NCBI GenBank assembly: GCA_036244855.1
Contig: BQKZ01000623.1
Location: 3,366 to 67,365, forward strand
DNA length: 64,000 nt
Direction of reading: 5' to 3'
From: Temnopleurus reevesii
Taxonomy: Eukaryota; Echinodermata; Echinoidea; Temnopleuroida; Temnopleuridae
Within the stretch, counting starts at the first letter, position 1. The number at the start of each line of letters is the position of its first letter. Below the pieces are notes generated by a model, which saw only the letters and a program-made list of their open reading frames with translations, ran no database searches and was not told the origin of the DNA. Both the position numbers and the translations under genes were made by a program. Positions 36,136 to 46,820 of this stretch are shown here, piece after piece.

Positions 36136-36919
36136 TTGTTGATTTGTAGCTCTTGGATTTGGCGCGTTCCCCTCGGGAGTGTTATGACTTCTGCCGCGAC
36201 CCTTTCCTGTCAGGTGTGCGAGATCTGATTTGGATTTCACCCTCCCCACCCCTCACCCCCTCACCCTCTCTCTCCCTCTACCCCTCTCTCTCTCCCTCAT
36301 CTATACCCGTCTCTCCATACCGCGGAAATAGAGGTGACGTCACTCTTACCCAGGTCTCCCATTGGCCGTCGACTGACAGACTCCTACGGTGTATTGTCTG
36401 AAGCAGATGGAGAAATTGAGTGGCGATTTCTTTTAACGAGCAAGGTGATTTGTCCATTTACGGGCCGCGCTACAATCCACGCAAACTTTCGCATTTTTCT
36501 TTTGGCCCCCACTCCCTCACTCCTGGAGCGCAATCTAATTTAGGGCCGATATTAAAAACAAATAGACCTGTCGAGAAAGTTGTAACTCCTGTTTTAGTTT
36601 CGTTAGCTACTTTTAAAACAATCTTCTCTGTGACAATTGCTCAGAATGAAAGTATTGTGCCTGAAAGCTTTATTGACTTCATAATACTCTATTCTTAGAC
36701 TCTGGTGGCATCGGCTGAAATTAGAGTTTAAAAAAAAACTCAAATTGATATTTGGAATACTTCTAATCTTCTTCAATTCCTCACGTCGCCAACAAGAAAC
36801 ATCAGCGAAGGTCATTTTAATAGCCTAAGATTTTCATCTTGCAAAAGAGAAGTTTCTTCGACATAGGTTTGCCAGAGAACTCGGATAAGAGCGGGAGCTG
36901 CAGGCGGGTGGTAGCAACC
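36136..36919 (+). promoter_or_regulatory. probable engrailed promoter and 5' leader
   Basis: GC content rises here relative to the flanks. A pyrimidine tract (36,237-36,300) precedes a perfect CRE, TGACGTCA, at 36,335-36,342, and an inverted CCAAT box (ATTGG) at 36,361-36,365, 18 bp further on. A weak TATA-like TATTAAAA lies at 36,550-36,557. The engrailed start codon is 578 bp after the CRE. An in-frame TAG at 36,821 closes the frame upstream of the start. The transcription start cannot be placed. The open frames at 36,153-36,543 are not convincing proteins. Confidence 0.5.
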
Positions 36920-37271
36920 ATGTCAGCCCTATCTCTAGGCGGCCGTGAGCCTCGATCACCGACACCTCTCCATCACCCTTTACATGCCGCTCGGTCCCAT
37001 TCCGACAATGACCTCGCCGTGAAAACACGATTCACCGACTTCTTTATCGAAACCATCCTCGGACCTGAATTTGGCGGATCGAGAAAAGCGAATAAAGTTC
37101 ATCATCGTCAGGAGGATGAGACCGAGGTCGTGAGGCAAGAGAGAACGAGTGTCAGCAGCCGATGCGATGAGGCCCGCCCGCTGGGTACGGGGGAGAAATC
37201 GAAGCAATCATCATCACAATCATGGCCAGCATGGGTTTACTGCACACGGTACTCAGACAGACCGTCATCAG
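36920..37271 (+). CDS. en: engrailed homeobox protein, coding exon 1 (partial gene)
   Basis: Encodes 117 residues plus the first base of a Gly codon, then a GTGAGG donor. The start is the first ATG after an in-frame stop (TAG at 36,821), in context CAACCATGT. EH1 is at residues 41-47 (FFIETIL, fitting FxIxxIL), the Groucho-binding repressor motif of engrailed proteins, followed by GPEFG as in other family members (R-PEFG). EH2 begins at residue 102 with WPAWVYCTRYSDRPSS, a near-invariant engrailed signature that contributes to interaction with Extradenticle/Pbx cofactors. Residues 8-30 are rich in Pro, His, Ser and Arg, and residues 54-100 are polar linker. EH3, the homeodomain (EH4) and EH5 must come from a later exon, which is not in the window. 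The exon is short compared with vertebrate engrailed. The full protein would be a nuclear transcriptional repressor. Open frames on the opposite strand here are shadows. Confidence 0.95.
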
Positions 37272-39020
37272 GTGAGGCTATAACTAAACTTACTTTACCA
37301 ATTTACCCTATCATCTTAAACATTTAAGTACGTGTAATTTGACTGTTACAAGCATGACATGTGTGTTCCAATTACCATGATATTAAACAAATCTATTTGG
37401 GAGTCATTATAATTCTTATAATTTTTAAATCAAACATATCTTTTGACAATACACGATAGCCCCATATTCTGCATTGTTCTCTTTAAATGAACCTTTTGAT
37501 AAACTGTTATAATCTACCTCATTGCCTTGGCAATTTGATAAGTCTGAATCCCATCTTTATCACAATTAGTATTTTATAGAAAGAAGATCAGTGAGAAATA
37601 CGTTTCTTAAAATATATACAATTTAAATTGTAATGCAGCGTGCAGTATCAAACTGCTTTATAACCAAAAATATCAAAAGTAAATATTCACCGACGATTAA
37701 AATACTTTTATATAGGTAACTTACCATAAACTGACACGAATTTATTTTTCTAAAGCTAAACAAATTTTGTTATTTCTTGTCCGATGTGAATGAAATAGTT
37801 GATTAAAGTCATTTAGTCGTTCAAAAGAATTGAAAATTCTTTTACCATCAATATGATATATTTTTTTAATATTTCATTGTAATATCATATTTATAATGTG
37901 ATGCAAAATGTGTTGTTTTCTGCTATACATAAAATGACCTGCATGTTTTTTTCTTCAAATAAAACACGCGAAACTATATAAGTCACGAAAAGGCAGAGGT
38001 GCTACGTTGAGATTACATGGTTTTGATTAATATAAGGGCATCTAATCTCAAATTTGTAAATTCTATTTTTTGCACATTGTAAGAAATTACGAATACGGTT
38101 AAGATAAGTGTTTTCTTTTTAAACTAAGTATAGTTCATTGATAATAAGTTTAGGAATATTGTTTCCAAATTCGTCATAATTTTCAGGTCTAAAAATCAAA
38201 GCAAGTGGCAAAGCAACTAACGAAAAAATGTTATAGAGGGAAAATCAACTTCTGTTGAATGGGCTACCCTGTTGAAATAATAAATTAATTAATCAATTAA
38301 TCAACAAAAAGTTGCAAAAAGTCTTGCTTCGTTTATAGCAAAGCTATGACTGAAGTTTATTACATTGAACAGAATAAAAGCAGAAATACCTAAATCATTA
38401 CAAGGACCTATATTAAAACCCTATTATAGATGGACCTATCTCAAAATTACCTCATTAATAAATTCTTTGTAGTAAGCTTGATTCGTAAATAAATTGTATA
38501 TTTATGAATTAGTTTTTATTTGTTCATCCATTCATCGAACGACAACAGCTAGGTAATTAAACAATCTAGGTATTTAAACAATCTAAAGAATACTATAGAA
38601 ATATAATATTAACGATCTGATGAAACGTAATCGAACTAACTTTGTAGCAATCTTGAAGCCAACTTTTTATTTTGCTTCATGATTTTTTTCTATCTAAGAC
38701 TTTTTCATGTTACAAGTACTATTTGATTTTTTGTTGTTGAATTCTTTGAATATTTCTTTCCAATCCATTGTGATTATTAGTAGAATATGTCCCGCAAGTC
38801 AACTGTTTTTTTTTTGTTACGTCTCTATACGCATTTACATGATAGGGCAATGATATCTGATAAAGTCTCGTTCACGTCAACTCCTAGCTTTCCTGCCCTT
38901 CAAATGCCCCTTTATAATTCCTTGTGACATTCTCGTAAACATATTTGATTTAAATGATAATTCTCCATCTCTGGAAACTATAGAGAGAGAAATTGATATC
39001 AAAGAAGATGAAAAACACAT
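37272..39020. other. intronic stretch, nothing recognised
   Basis: AT-rich sequence directly 3' of engrailed exon 1. No second exon or repeat is seen. Confidence 0.5.
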
Positions 39021-39144
39021 GTTACCATGGAAACAACTAAGACGGATTCATCCGGTAATTTGTCTCCTCGTCTATTCTTCAGTGCTACTTGTCGCGTCTT
39101 AGCGCGTGATTTTCGCAACAACCAACGACCTAATTTAATAATCC
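39021..39144. promoter_or_regulatory. X-box-like motif and TAATCC site in engrailed intron
   Basis: GTTACCATGGAAAC (39,021-39,034) fits GTNRCC-N2-RGYAAC with one mismatch. A K50 homeodomain (Otx/Goosecoid type) word TAATCC lies at 39,139-39,144. The segment between (39,060-39,110) is less AT-rich than its flanks. This is a candidate cis-regulatory element on motif grounds only. Confidence 0.25.
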
Positions 39145-40207
39145 ATTCTCACCGCATTCTTTCCTTTCAATGTGGTTGAAATTTTCAAATTTTCCTTCCC
39201 AATTTCTTGTTGAATCTTCAAGTGCATGTCTAACTCACACTCCCTTCGAAATATTCTTCGTCGCTCACCTGGTCTAATGTATTAATAAACCAATCTGAAC
39301 TATATCTGACCTGTAATCCTTTCCATATTATTTACACGGAACTTAAATAATTTTAAAACTTGACAAAATAGATCTGTTTGTATTGCATCGAGGTCGCAGC
39401 AATTTTACTAAAGAAATACACAGATTTATGTTGGTCGGATGTTTTTGCAACTCAAGTTCACGATATTTGTTGATACATTTATATCGAACTATTGATCGAA
39501 TGTACATTATCAAAAATATTGAGTGAAGGATATGTACTAAGTAATGTCAGTTTCATTTGTTTAACTTCAGTTTATTTTTCCATTACCAATCAAATACGAT
39601 GGAAAGGAGATTTTAGAACACAATTTAGATTACGCTATTCAAATATTATTTATACCATTTCAGAAAATACTTAATGAAACAATGAGAGCACTAGATGTGT
39701 AATTACTGTAATACAAACCAATTAACAAAAATGAATATGGCTTGTAGTAAGAGTGAACGGCTCTCGAAACACATTCTGTATAAATGGATATATTTAATGA
39801 TACATGCAAGACAAATACATTTCATTACCCAGCAGTCCAAGTTGATATGTACCTAACCCCATTAGTCGGGCACTGTGCATGTAAAACAATTGTTTGGTTC
39901 AGAATTACTAAAGGTATGTTATGTCGTCATTCTCATACATTTAGACACATCGTGCTTTGAACAGCGTGTCCTTGAAATTTAGGTTTGACCCCTTTTTACA
40001 ACTATAGCAAAACCGACATTGATCAATAAAACGAGATTAGAGTTTAAGATTATGATAATAATGAAGAATAGATTCAGGATTCAAGATTCTTTTTATTCAA
40101 CTCAATCAAATTAACAGAAATAGAATGGATGAATTATATTTCTTTGTCAATTTTTAAATAAAGAGAACTGCTGGAGCTTCTTATCCAATAATGGAGAGCT
40201 GTGGAGT
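39145..40207. other. intronic stretch, nothing recognised
   Basis: AT-rich, with short chance frames only (for example 39,492-39,674). Confidence 0.5.
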
Positions 40208-40310
40208 AAAATGAAGTAAAAAAGGAGCTTGAACTTTCGATCCTAGCAGAATCTTAATCGTTAAGATTCGGCTAGGATCGAAAGCTCAAGCCCCTTGTTT
40301 TACTTCATTT
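40208..40310. repeat. about 100-bp near-perfect palindrome (hairpin)
   Basis: The left arm (about 40,208-40,257) reads AAAATGAAGTAAAA, GGAGCTTGA, CTTTCGATCCTAGC and GAATCTTAA. The right arm carries the inverted equivalents TTAAGATTC, GCTAGGATCGAAAG, TCAAGCCCC and TTTTACTTCATTTT. Only about three bases (TCG) separate the arms, and there are about five mismatches over about 48 pairs. It is either a recent foldback insertion or a structured RNA hairpin if transcribed with engrailed. Confidence 0.9.
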
Positions 40311-42170
40311 TGTCAATTTTTGTATAACTGGTATTAATATCTCTCATTCCACGAATTCATTACTCGGCCAAATCATACTTCAGAATGATTCGCTAGTTTT
40401 TTTTCAAAATATTTTTTATCCGAATTATTTAGAATTCATTATAGAATGGACCAAATCTGATGTAATTCCTCATAAAGCTTTTTTATTTCAAGTGTATGCT
40501 ACAAAGTCCAGCTAATTTCAGCTGACTTATATATTCTACCATTATCAAAAACAAGATCAATACGCTGATATCGCATCTTTGGTCTATGGTCTTCTATTGA
40601 ACAATCGCAGAAATCTTCTATTGATTTCAACAATTTAACACAGATCATGTGCATTGTGCATTTTTCAAAATATTAATTGGAGAGATTTAAAACATATACA
40701 TAAAAACCTTAGTGAATTTTTGGAATTGTATTCCATGGGTCTCCTATTCAACCATCATTTTTCAAAGGTTGACTGGGCACTATAATATGTGTCTTTTTGA
40801 TGAAGTGATGACTAAGACACCAATGATTCTTTATGTTGCATCAAGATCATAATATGATATATATATTATATATATTCTTTTTTTTATTAATTTCATTAAT
40901 AGCGGCATGGATATATTTCTTATAGAACTATTGAAATGTATGATGTCAACATATTGCGTGAGTGCATGTTTGGTAATTATATCTCCATCAATTAAATTTA
41001 TATTTTGGACACTACTTTTTGATAGAAATGAAATAGAATAGTTAGCGAAATAAAGATGTATCAAACTATCAATATCAATTTTTCTTAAAGTTATTTGATA
41101 CCATGAGCTTGGCTTTGCTTTAACTCACAAAGCTCCTTGATCATTATATCACATGAATGTTTATATGTTGTCTAAATGTAATATTCATACAAAATCAAAT
41201 AGAAAAATATTTCTGCCAGTATGCATGAATCTTCTGATACCTCTCACTTGCATTCCGAACGAAAGTCAGTGTTATGTTCAATTATAAATGATAGGTTGGC
41301 GCGTGATTTGTGCCAATCTTTACAAACTCTCTGATAATCGTCACCATCACACCTGTCCCAATCCACTCACTCCTTCTTCATTCCAACACCTCTAATGTAG
41401 ACACACCATGTCAAGGGGGAGAAGGGGGTATGAAATCCTAGAATGAGATTGTATTTGTTCTAGATTTCCAACAGGTATGTTGATATATTTAACTATGTGA
41501 GATATCGAATCTGATGCCATCTCATTCACGCCGAAGGTTGTCGATGTCACTCATTCTCAAGCCGTGTTTTCTCGCTTCGCGGAAAGTTGGTCCTATTTCA
41601 TTCCACCTCATTCCTAATCTCATTCTACCCTCTTGTATTTTTACATCCCATCTGCTTTACCTAATTACTTTTCACAATGATTTGTGATATCTATTTGGTA
41701 TTTCTGTTTTAGATTATGGCTAAAACAAAAGGCATGGATTTATGGCATTGTTGACGAAAATAACGAATCACATACTTGAACAAAGAAATTATTTGCCTCA
41801 CATTGTCTTTGACTTATTTTCACCGCAACATTTCTTTGTCTTATGAAGTAGAACTATATGTCTAAAACGGCTGAAAGTTCAATTTTAGTCAACTATTGAC
41901 CTGGTGACGTATTAATTATATTGATAAGAAATCACTTTTGGTCCTTTTTCAATTGTGTGTCGACAATATTGACAAATTAATACTGCATTTACCCAGTCTC
42001 CCTTATGCAACAGGGTACATCATTTTTAGACTTTCTTTTACTTGGTTGTTATGTCCATTCTTCTCTCTCTTTCCCTACTTTACATTCATTCACATTATAC
42101 CAGGCACCTTGGACTTAGCCCAGTATTTTCGTAATTTTGTTATGTGTTGTCGAAGCTTCATTTTGATGTC
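40311..42170. other. intronic stretch, nothing recognised
   Basis: AT-rich, with an (AT)n patch at about 40,856-40,875. No gene or named element. Confidence 0.5.
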
Positions 42171-42440
42171 AGCTAGGTAGGTAGGTAGGCGGAGTAGGGA
42201 GGGAACCTTATTAGCCGTGTGGCGGTGTAAATGACTATTGATGCATCTGCTGTAGGCGATGTGAAGGCCAAATCCACTACTAATCCCTTCCAATATCCCT
42301 TCTCAACTACCCCCTCTCTGCATTCAAGTAAGCACTGGATAGAGCGAGGTGTGTTAATCTGTATCCATCACGTGAGAGTTTACATCAGGTGATAGGCGAG
42401 GAAAACTCGTCTTATCCACCAATTCACTTGAATGGCTCGT
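42171..42440. promoter_or_regulatory. candidate regulatory island in engrailed intron
   Basis: A GC-richer patch beginning with a short AGGT tandem. It contains TAATCC (42,281-42,286), a CACGTG E-box inside ATCACGTGAG (about 42,369-42,374) and a CAGGTG E-box (about 42,387). This is a motif cluster in an otherwise AT-rich intron of a developmental gene. Function is inferred. Confidence 0.25.
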
Positions 42441-43479
42441 GCACATGATAACATGAATAGAAGAAGAAGGGAAAAAGAGAAATGGAGCGAAACTTGATTG
42501 AATCGTACAGGCCTTGTTTTTCTGAATGAACTTCTTAGAAGTTATTTCTGATATGTGTTCTCTGATCAGTGTATTACGTGCGTATATGTGTCTGATAAGC
42601 CAAAAGTCAAATTTGAACGTGTAGCTTCAAATCGTATCCCACTTATAAGAGGCTTACTCTCTCTTGCAATCTCCCTCTCTCTCTCTATCATAATTTTTCT
42701 TCTTCTTTGTGGTAATTGAGAGTCGTCTTTTTCTAAATAAGAATATACCCCCGATAGTACAAACAATTCCGATCAGGCAACACGTTCACTTTTGAGAGTC
42801 AACGAGAGTTTATGAAGTTAGGTTAAAAAGTTTGACTCAACTTGTCAGACGCTAACGTTCTAACAAGTTGAGCGCGCGTCCTCGCCGTTCGGGCTCTTAA
42901 TCTTGTTCCTTATTTTCAAAACTAAAGAGCGTCAAAATTCCCTTGGTTATCTCTTAGGTCAATAGATGAAAAGTGATCATAAAACATTATTTGATTCAAT
43001 ATGATTTTTTAAAATCTTTCTCATATGTAAGGGTTGGAGATGAGAACTGTTCTATTTCATTACATCCAGATGACGCATGCGCAATTATATTTTTTATCAA
43101 AGGAAATTTGGATATTAGTTCCGAGCATTTCACTCTCTCGAATATGAAGTTCAGAATGTGATGTAAAACTTGCTCTTTGTCCCCACACATAGTTTCTCTT
43201 CAATAAAGAAAAATCAACGTGCATGTGCATGATAATTCACTCAATTCAATATTTTTGAAATGTTCAGTTCCTTCAACGAATATTTCCCATAACCGAGATT
43301 AGTTCTCACGGTTGCTGTTCCGATATGTTCCGATATTTCTCTTTCTACATTCGTATGATCTCACGTCAAGTCTCAATTCTACGTCTCTGGGCTTTTGAAA
43401 AGAAGGACTTATTTGCAAATTTTCCCAAAATTTACATTTGGTTTTTATTATTCATTTTCTAAATCTACGTTCCTGTGTG
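42441..43479. other. intronic stretch, nothing recognised
   Basis: AT-rich, with short open frames on both strands. No gene supported. Confidence 0.5.
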
Positions 43480-43690
43480 TATAGAGGACGCCCGACTATC
43501 GGTAATTGTTGATCTGCTGCGCCGAGCCTCCGTAGACCCCTCTCATTCAGCTCAAGATCCGCCGATATTCCCCCGGTTCTCCCCGTTGTCTAAACCCTAA
43601 TCCCACAGTGCCCGGCACCTGTTTATTCTACTAAATTACAATATTAACTCCTTGGCGGGGAACGCGCCACTAGGGCCCACACAAGAAAGA
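43480..43690. promoter_or_regulatory. candidate regulatory island in engrailed intron
   Basis: About 200 bp near or above 50% GC within AT-rich flanks. It holds TAATCC (43,598-43,603), the E-box CACCTG (43,616-43,621) immediately followed by a forkhead-like TGTTTATT (43,620-43,627), and an E2F-like TTGGCGGGGAA (43,652-43,662). Composition plus site density make it the best enhancer candidate in the intron. No coding frame is evident. Confidence 0.35.
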
Positions 43691-46600
43691 GATTTCAAGA
43701 ATAAAAGGAAAAGAAAATTTTCTTAAATGTGAAATCATTTTGAATTCGACAAATCTTTCCTAATACTCCCAGATTTCATTCATTGAACAAATTAAAGCCA
43801 TCTGAGACTTGTTTGGGAAGTTACTCTCCTTTTTTATTATAATCTCAAACTTTTCGTTGTATATCAGAATTTTTTCTAGATCCATTTTAACATTTTCACA
43901 TTATTTTCTTGATGTTATCTTGTAAATAGCTGCAGAAACACTCTTAAAAGTCATAACCCGAATTAAACAGACATTAATTTCATTGAAATAAATCTGGAGT
44001 GTCATGAAACGTTATCTGTTCCTATACTCCCTTCATCGAAAGATCGCTGACACGATGATACATTCTTCGTATCCATGCATGTATTCACCATTCTCGTATT
44101 TGACCACATCTTTCCATAACATCTACCACAGAAGAATCTTTTTTATATGCTAAGTACCATATAAGGCTTATTTGTATTTGTAAAAGTCACAATAATTATC
44201 GACCTAATCGTGACTTGCTAGTTTTGATTCTCCCCGTTGGTAGATCTCTGTATCTGTTTTTATATACGTCCATGATCTGTGACTTTCACTTCTTCATGGA
44301 GAAAGTCAATATTTTCGTTGCTCCCCTTCTTGATCACCCTCTCTTCCCGCTCCTATCACCCGTCAATGTCCTGGCCACAAAGTCCCGCAACCATTATCAT
44401 GATTATAGTCTTTTTCATCGCATATCAAGCTAAGAGACAAAATCTGAACGGATTTATAAGTCTTACAGTTTTGAAATGTGACCCCACAGCGCGCGCTTTT
44501 CTCTCTCATCAACGCACACAGTCTTTTTTCTTGTCTTCATTTCTTGCGTCTCTTTTGAGAGACCTCATCGGTTGTCAGTTATCAGAGTGAAATCTATTTT
44601 TTCTCTTCGGAATATGAGCATATGTTGGGATAACTTTCTTTGAAAGATGTTGGATAAAGCTGACCCGTTTACAGGTGTTTTCATTGGGCCAAGATATGTC
44701 AGTATTGATATGATATCTCTTTGAGATTTTGATCCCTTCTGGATCGTGACAGAAGGACAACCTTATTTCTCAACATATCTTCAGAATTCAAGCTCCTGCC
44801 ATAGACGGATGTATTAGGTATAACGTTTTATAATGATAAAGCTGTCATAAAAAAAATTGCCGTAATCATTTTGTATAATCTTCATGATATTTCATAATGA
44901 TGATACAAATATTTTAGATGTCATTTTCGATGGAACTTGACTAGTATTCATTTTAATCCAAGATAAAAATTCATTGTCTCTAAATTGGCAAATACGTTTT
45001 TATTCAAAATGTGAATATAACAGGTCGTAAAACAATATCTCTCTTTCTCTTTCCCTAAAAATATAGTAACAAAATAGAAATGATGATCTTAGTAATAAAA
45101 ACTGAGTAAATAATACAATGATAAAAACAAACAAATTTCAGTGTTAATCTACTCATATGTGTTTCATTATTGTTTTATCAACTCACATTTTACTCCGCTT
45201 ATCAGTCCCAGTTTTTGTGTGTATTATTAAAAAAAACTCGTGCATTAAACCAGTACAAGAATAGTACTAAGTTCAGCATCATAAACAGGCAAAAAACATA
45301 TACTGCATCTCTATGAAAAGACATTTCTGTGAGCTTTGATACGAATCTATTTACATCTTCAGTGACGATCAAAATTGACTTGATTTGCAGCATCCAATGA
45401 ACCATATGGTGATTCTCAGCAGATCACTTAATTCTTTTATATTTAATTTCTTTATTGATTTATCACGTGATGACAATCGAATAGAGAGTTAGATGTATCA
45501 CGCCACTAGCCTGGGGCATGTGTCACATACATCATCGTTTATCCCCCTTCAAACTTAAGATCTTTATGGAAGAGATACCTTCATTTTGCTTCCATTTATG
45601 GACTAATTATCGACGCATTAAATGAAACAATTAGTCACATATAGACCGCCCCTCGCCCCGTACGTGAGCAATTTATTCTACGTCGGGCATTTGTGTGAAA
45701 CCTGATGACTGTTTAACGAACTTTCTTTCGAACGACGCCCCCAGGACACCATTAGTAGAGAATCTCAAATGCGAGGCTCCTTGCCCCCTTCTCCGTCTTT
45801 CTCATTCTTACACTTGAGGTACAGAGCGACGATGTCTTACACCGTTGTCCTCCATAGCTATTGCCAGTAGCAATATTTCAATTGTCATCGTTTTATAGCA
45901 GTAAGCATTAATGATATTTGTCATCTATATGCACGTGAAATCAGGCACCTCTTGCTCCAGGGGCCAGTTAGGCGGACGCATCGTTCGAAAGGCATTAATA
46001 TCAATTTTGCCAAAGTTTCCTGCGTTATGTATTGTAAGACGACTCTCAAAGTAGTTAAGCTCATTGTAGTGAGGGTTAGATACGTTTTTAAATGATTTTT
46101 GGACCTTAAATGTATTATTCGGATTTTCATTCCATGTGTCTAAAATACAACTAACGATGACTCCGATTCGTGATACAATAGCGAAAATTGAACTTCATAA
46201 TTGTAGGATAATTAAAAAGAAAACACGACCAAGACAAAATTACATCACATCTATTTTAAAAATATACATATATTTACTATTATTGTCATTCAAAGCATGG
46301 GACGACCACACAATTACCCAAAAAACTTCTGAAACAAGAAATAATCGATGATCTTCTCCCACATGAATATGTGCTTATCGTAAAAAAAAAAAATTAATAA
46401 AGAAATTGTATGATCAGATTTAAACAAAGTTGGATGACATCTATTATACCGAGACAAATAATCTGGCATGGTTTCAACATTTATCAATTTAATGTTTCTC
46501 GACAACCCCTCTCGCAGGAATCGTTCCGATCCAGGTACTGGAGCGACTTGTCAATCTTGCACTTTGCATTCTCTTGATTCGTCAAATCTATTCCCCTCGT

Positions 46601-46744
46601 GACAGAAATAGAAATATGTGATTGGTAGAGGTAGCTTCGATAGCACACTATTGCTATCTTCTGAGTGACATTTTGTTGTCGGCTGAAAAGTTATCAATAA
46701 ATTGGATAAGATTTGTGGCGGGAAAAGAGGGAATAAACTCATAG
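43691..46744. other. intronic stretch, little recognised
   Basis: It contains a CACGTG within TATCACGTGATG at about 45,461-45,472 and a slightly GC-richer part at 45,640-45,860. No exon is supported; the open frame at 44,279-44,590 shows no domain. Confidence 0.45.
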
Positions 46745-46820
46745 CGAGAGAGAGAGAGAGACAGAGAGAGAGAGAGGGAGAGAGAGAGAGATAGAGAGAA
46801 AGAGGGAAGAGGGGGGAGGG
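46745..46820. repeat. (GA)n microsatellite, imperfect
   Basis: GA-dominated tract that passes into a G-rich end (AGAGGGAAGAGGGGGG). Confidence 0.9.

Noticed and set aside
36839..36919. Engrailed frame extended upstream to a TTG start
   Set aside because: There is no ATG in this extension and an in-frame TAG lies at 36,821. The first ATG at 36,920 is the natural start, and the upstream part is read as 5' leader.
36834..37207. Open frames on the minus strand across engrailed exon 1
   Set aside because: Shadows of the coding strand in a GC-richer exon, with no recognisable product.
44279..44590. 103-codon open frame in the engrailed intron
   Set aside because: Composition typical of chance frames in this DNA, with no recognised domain.
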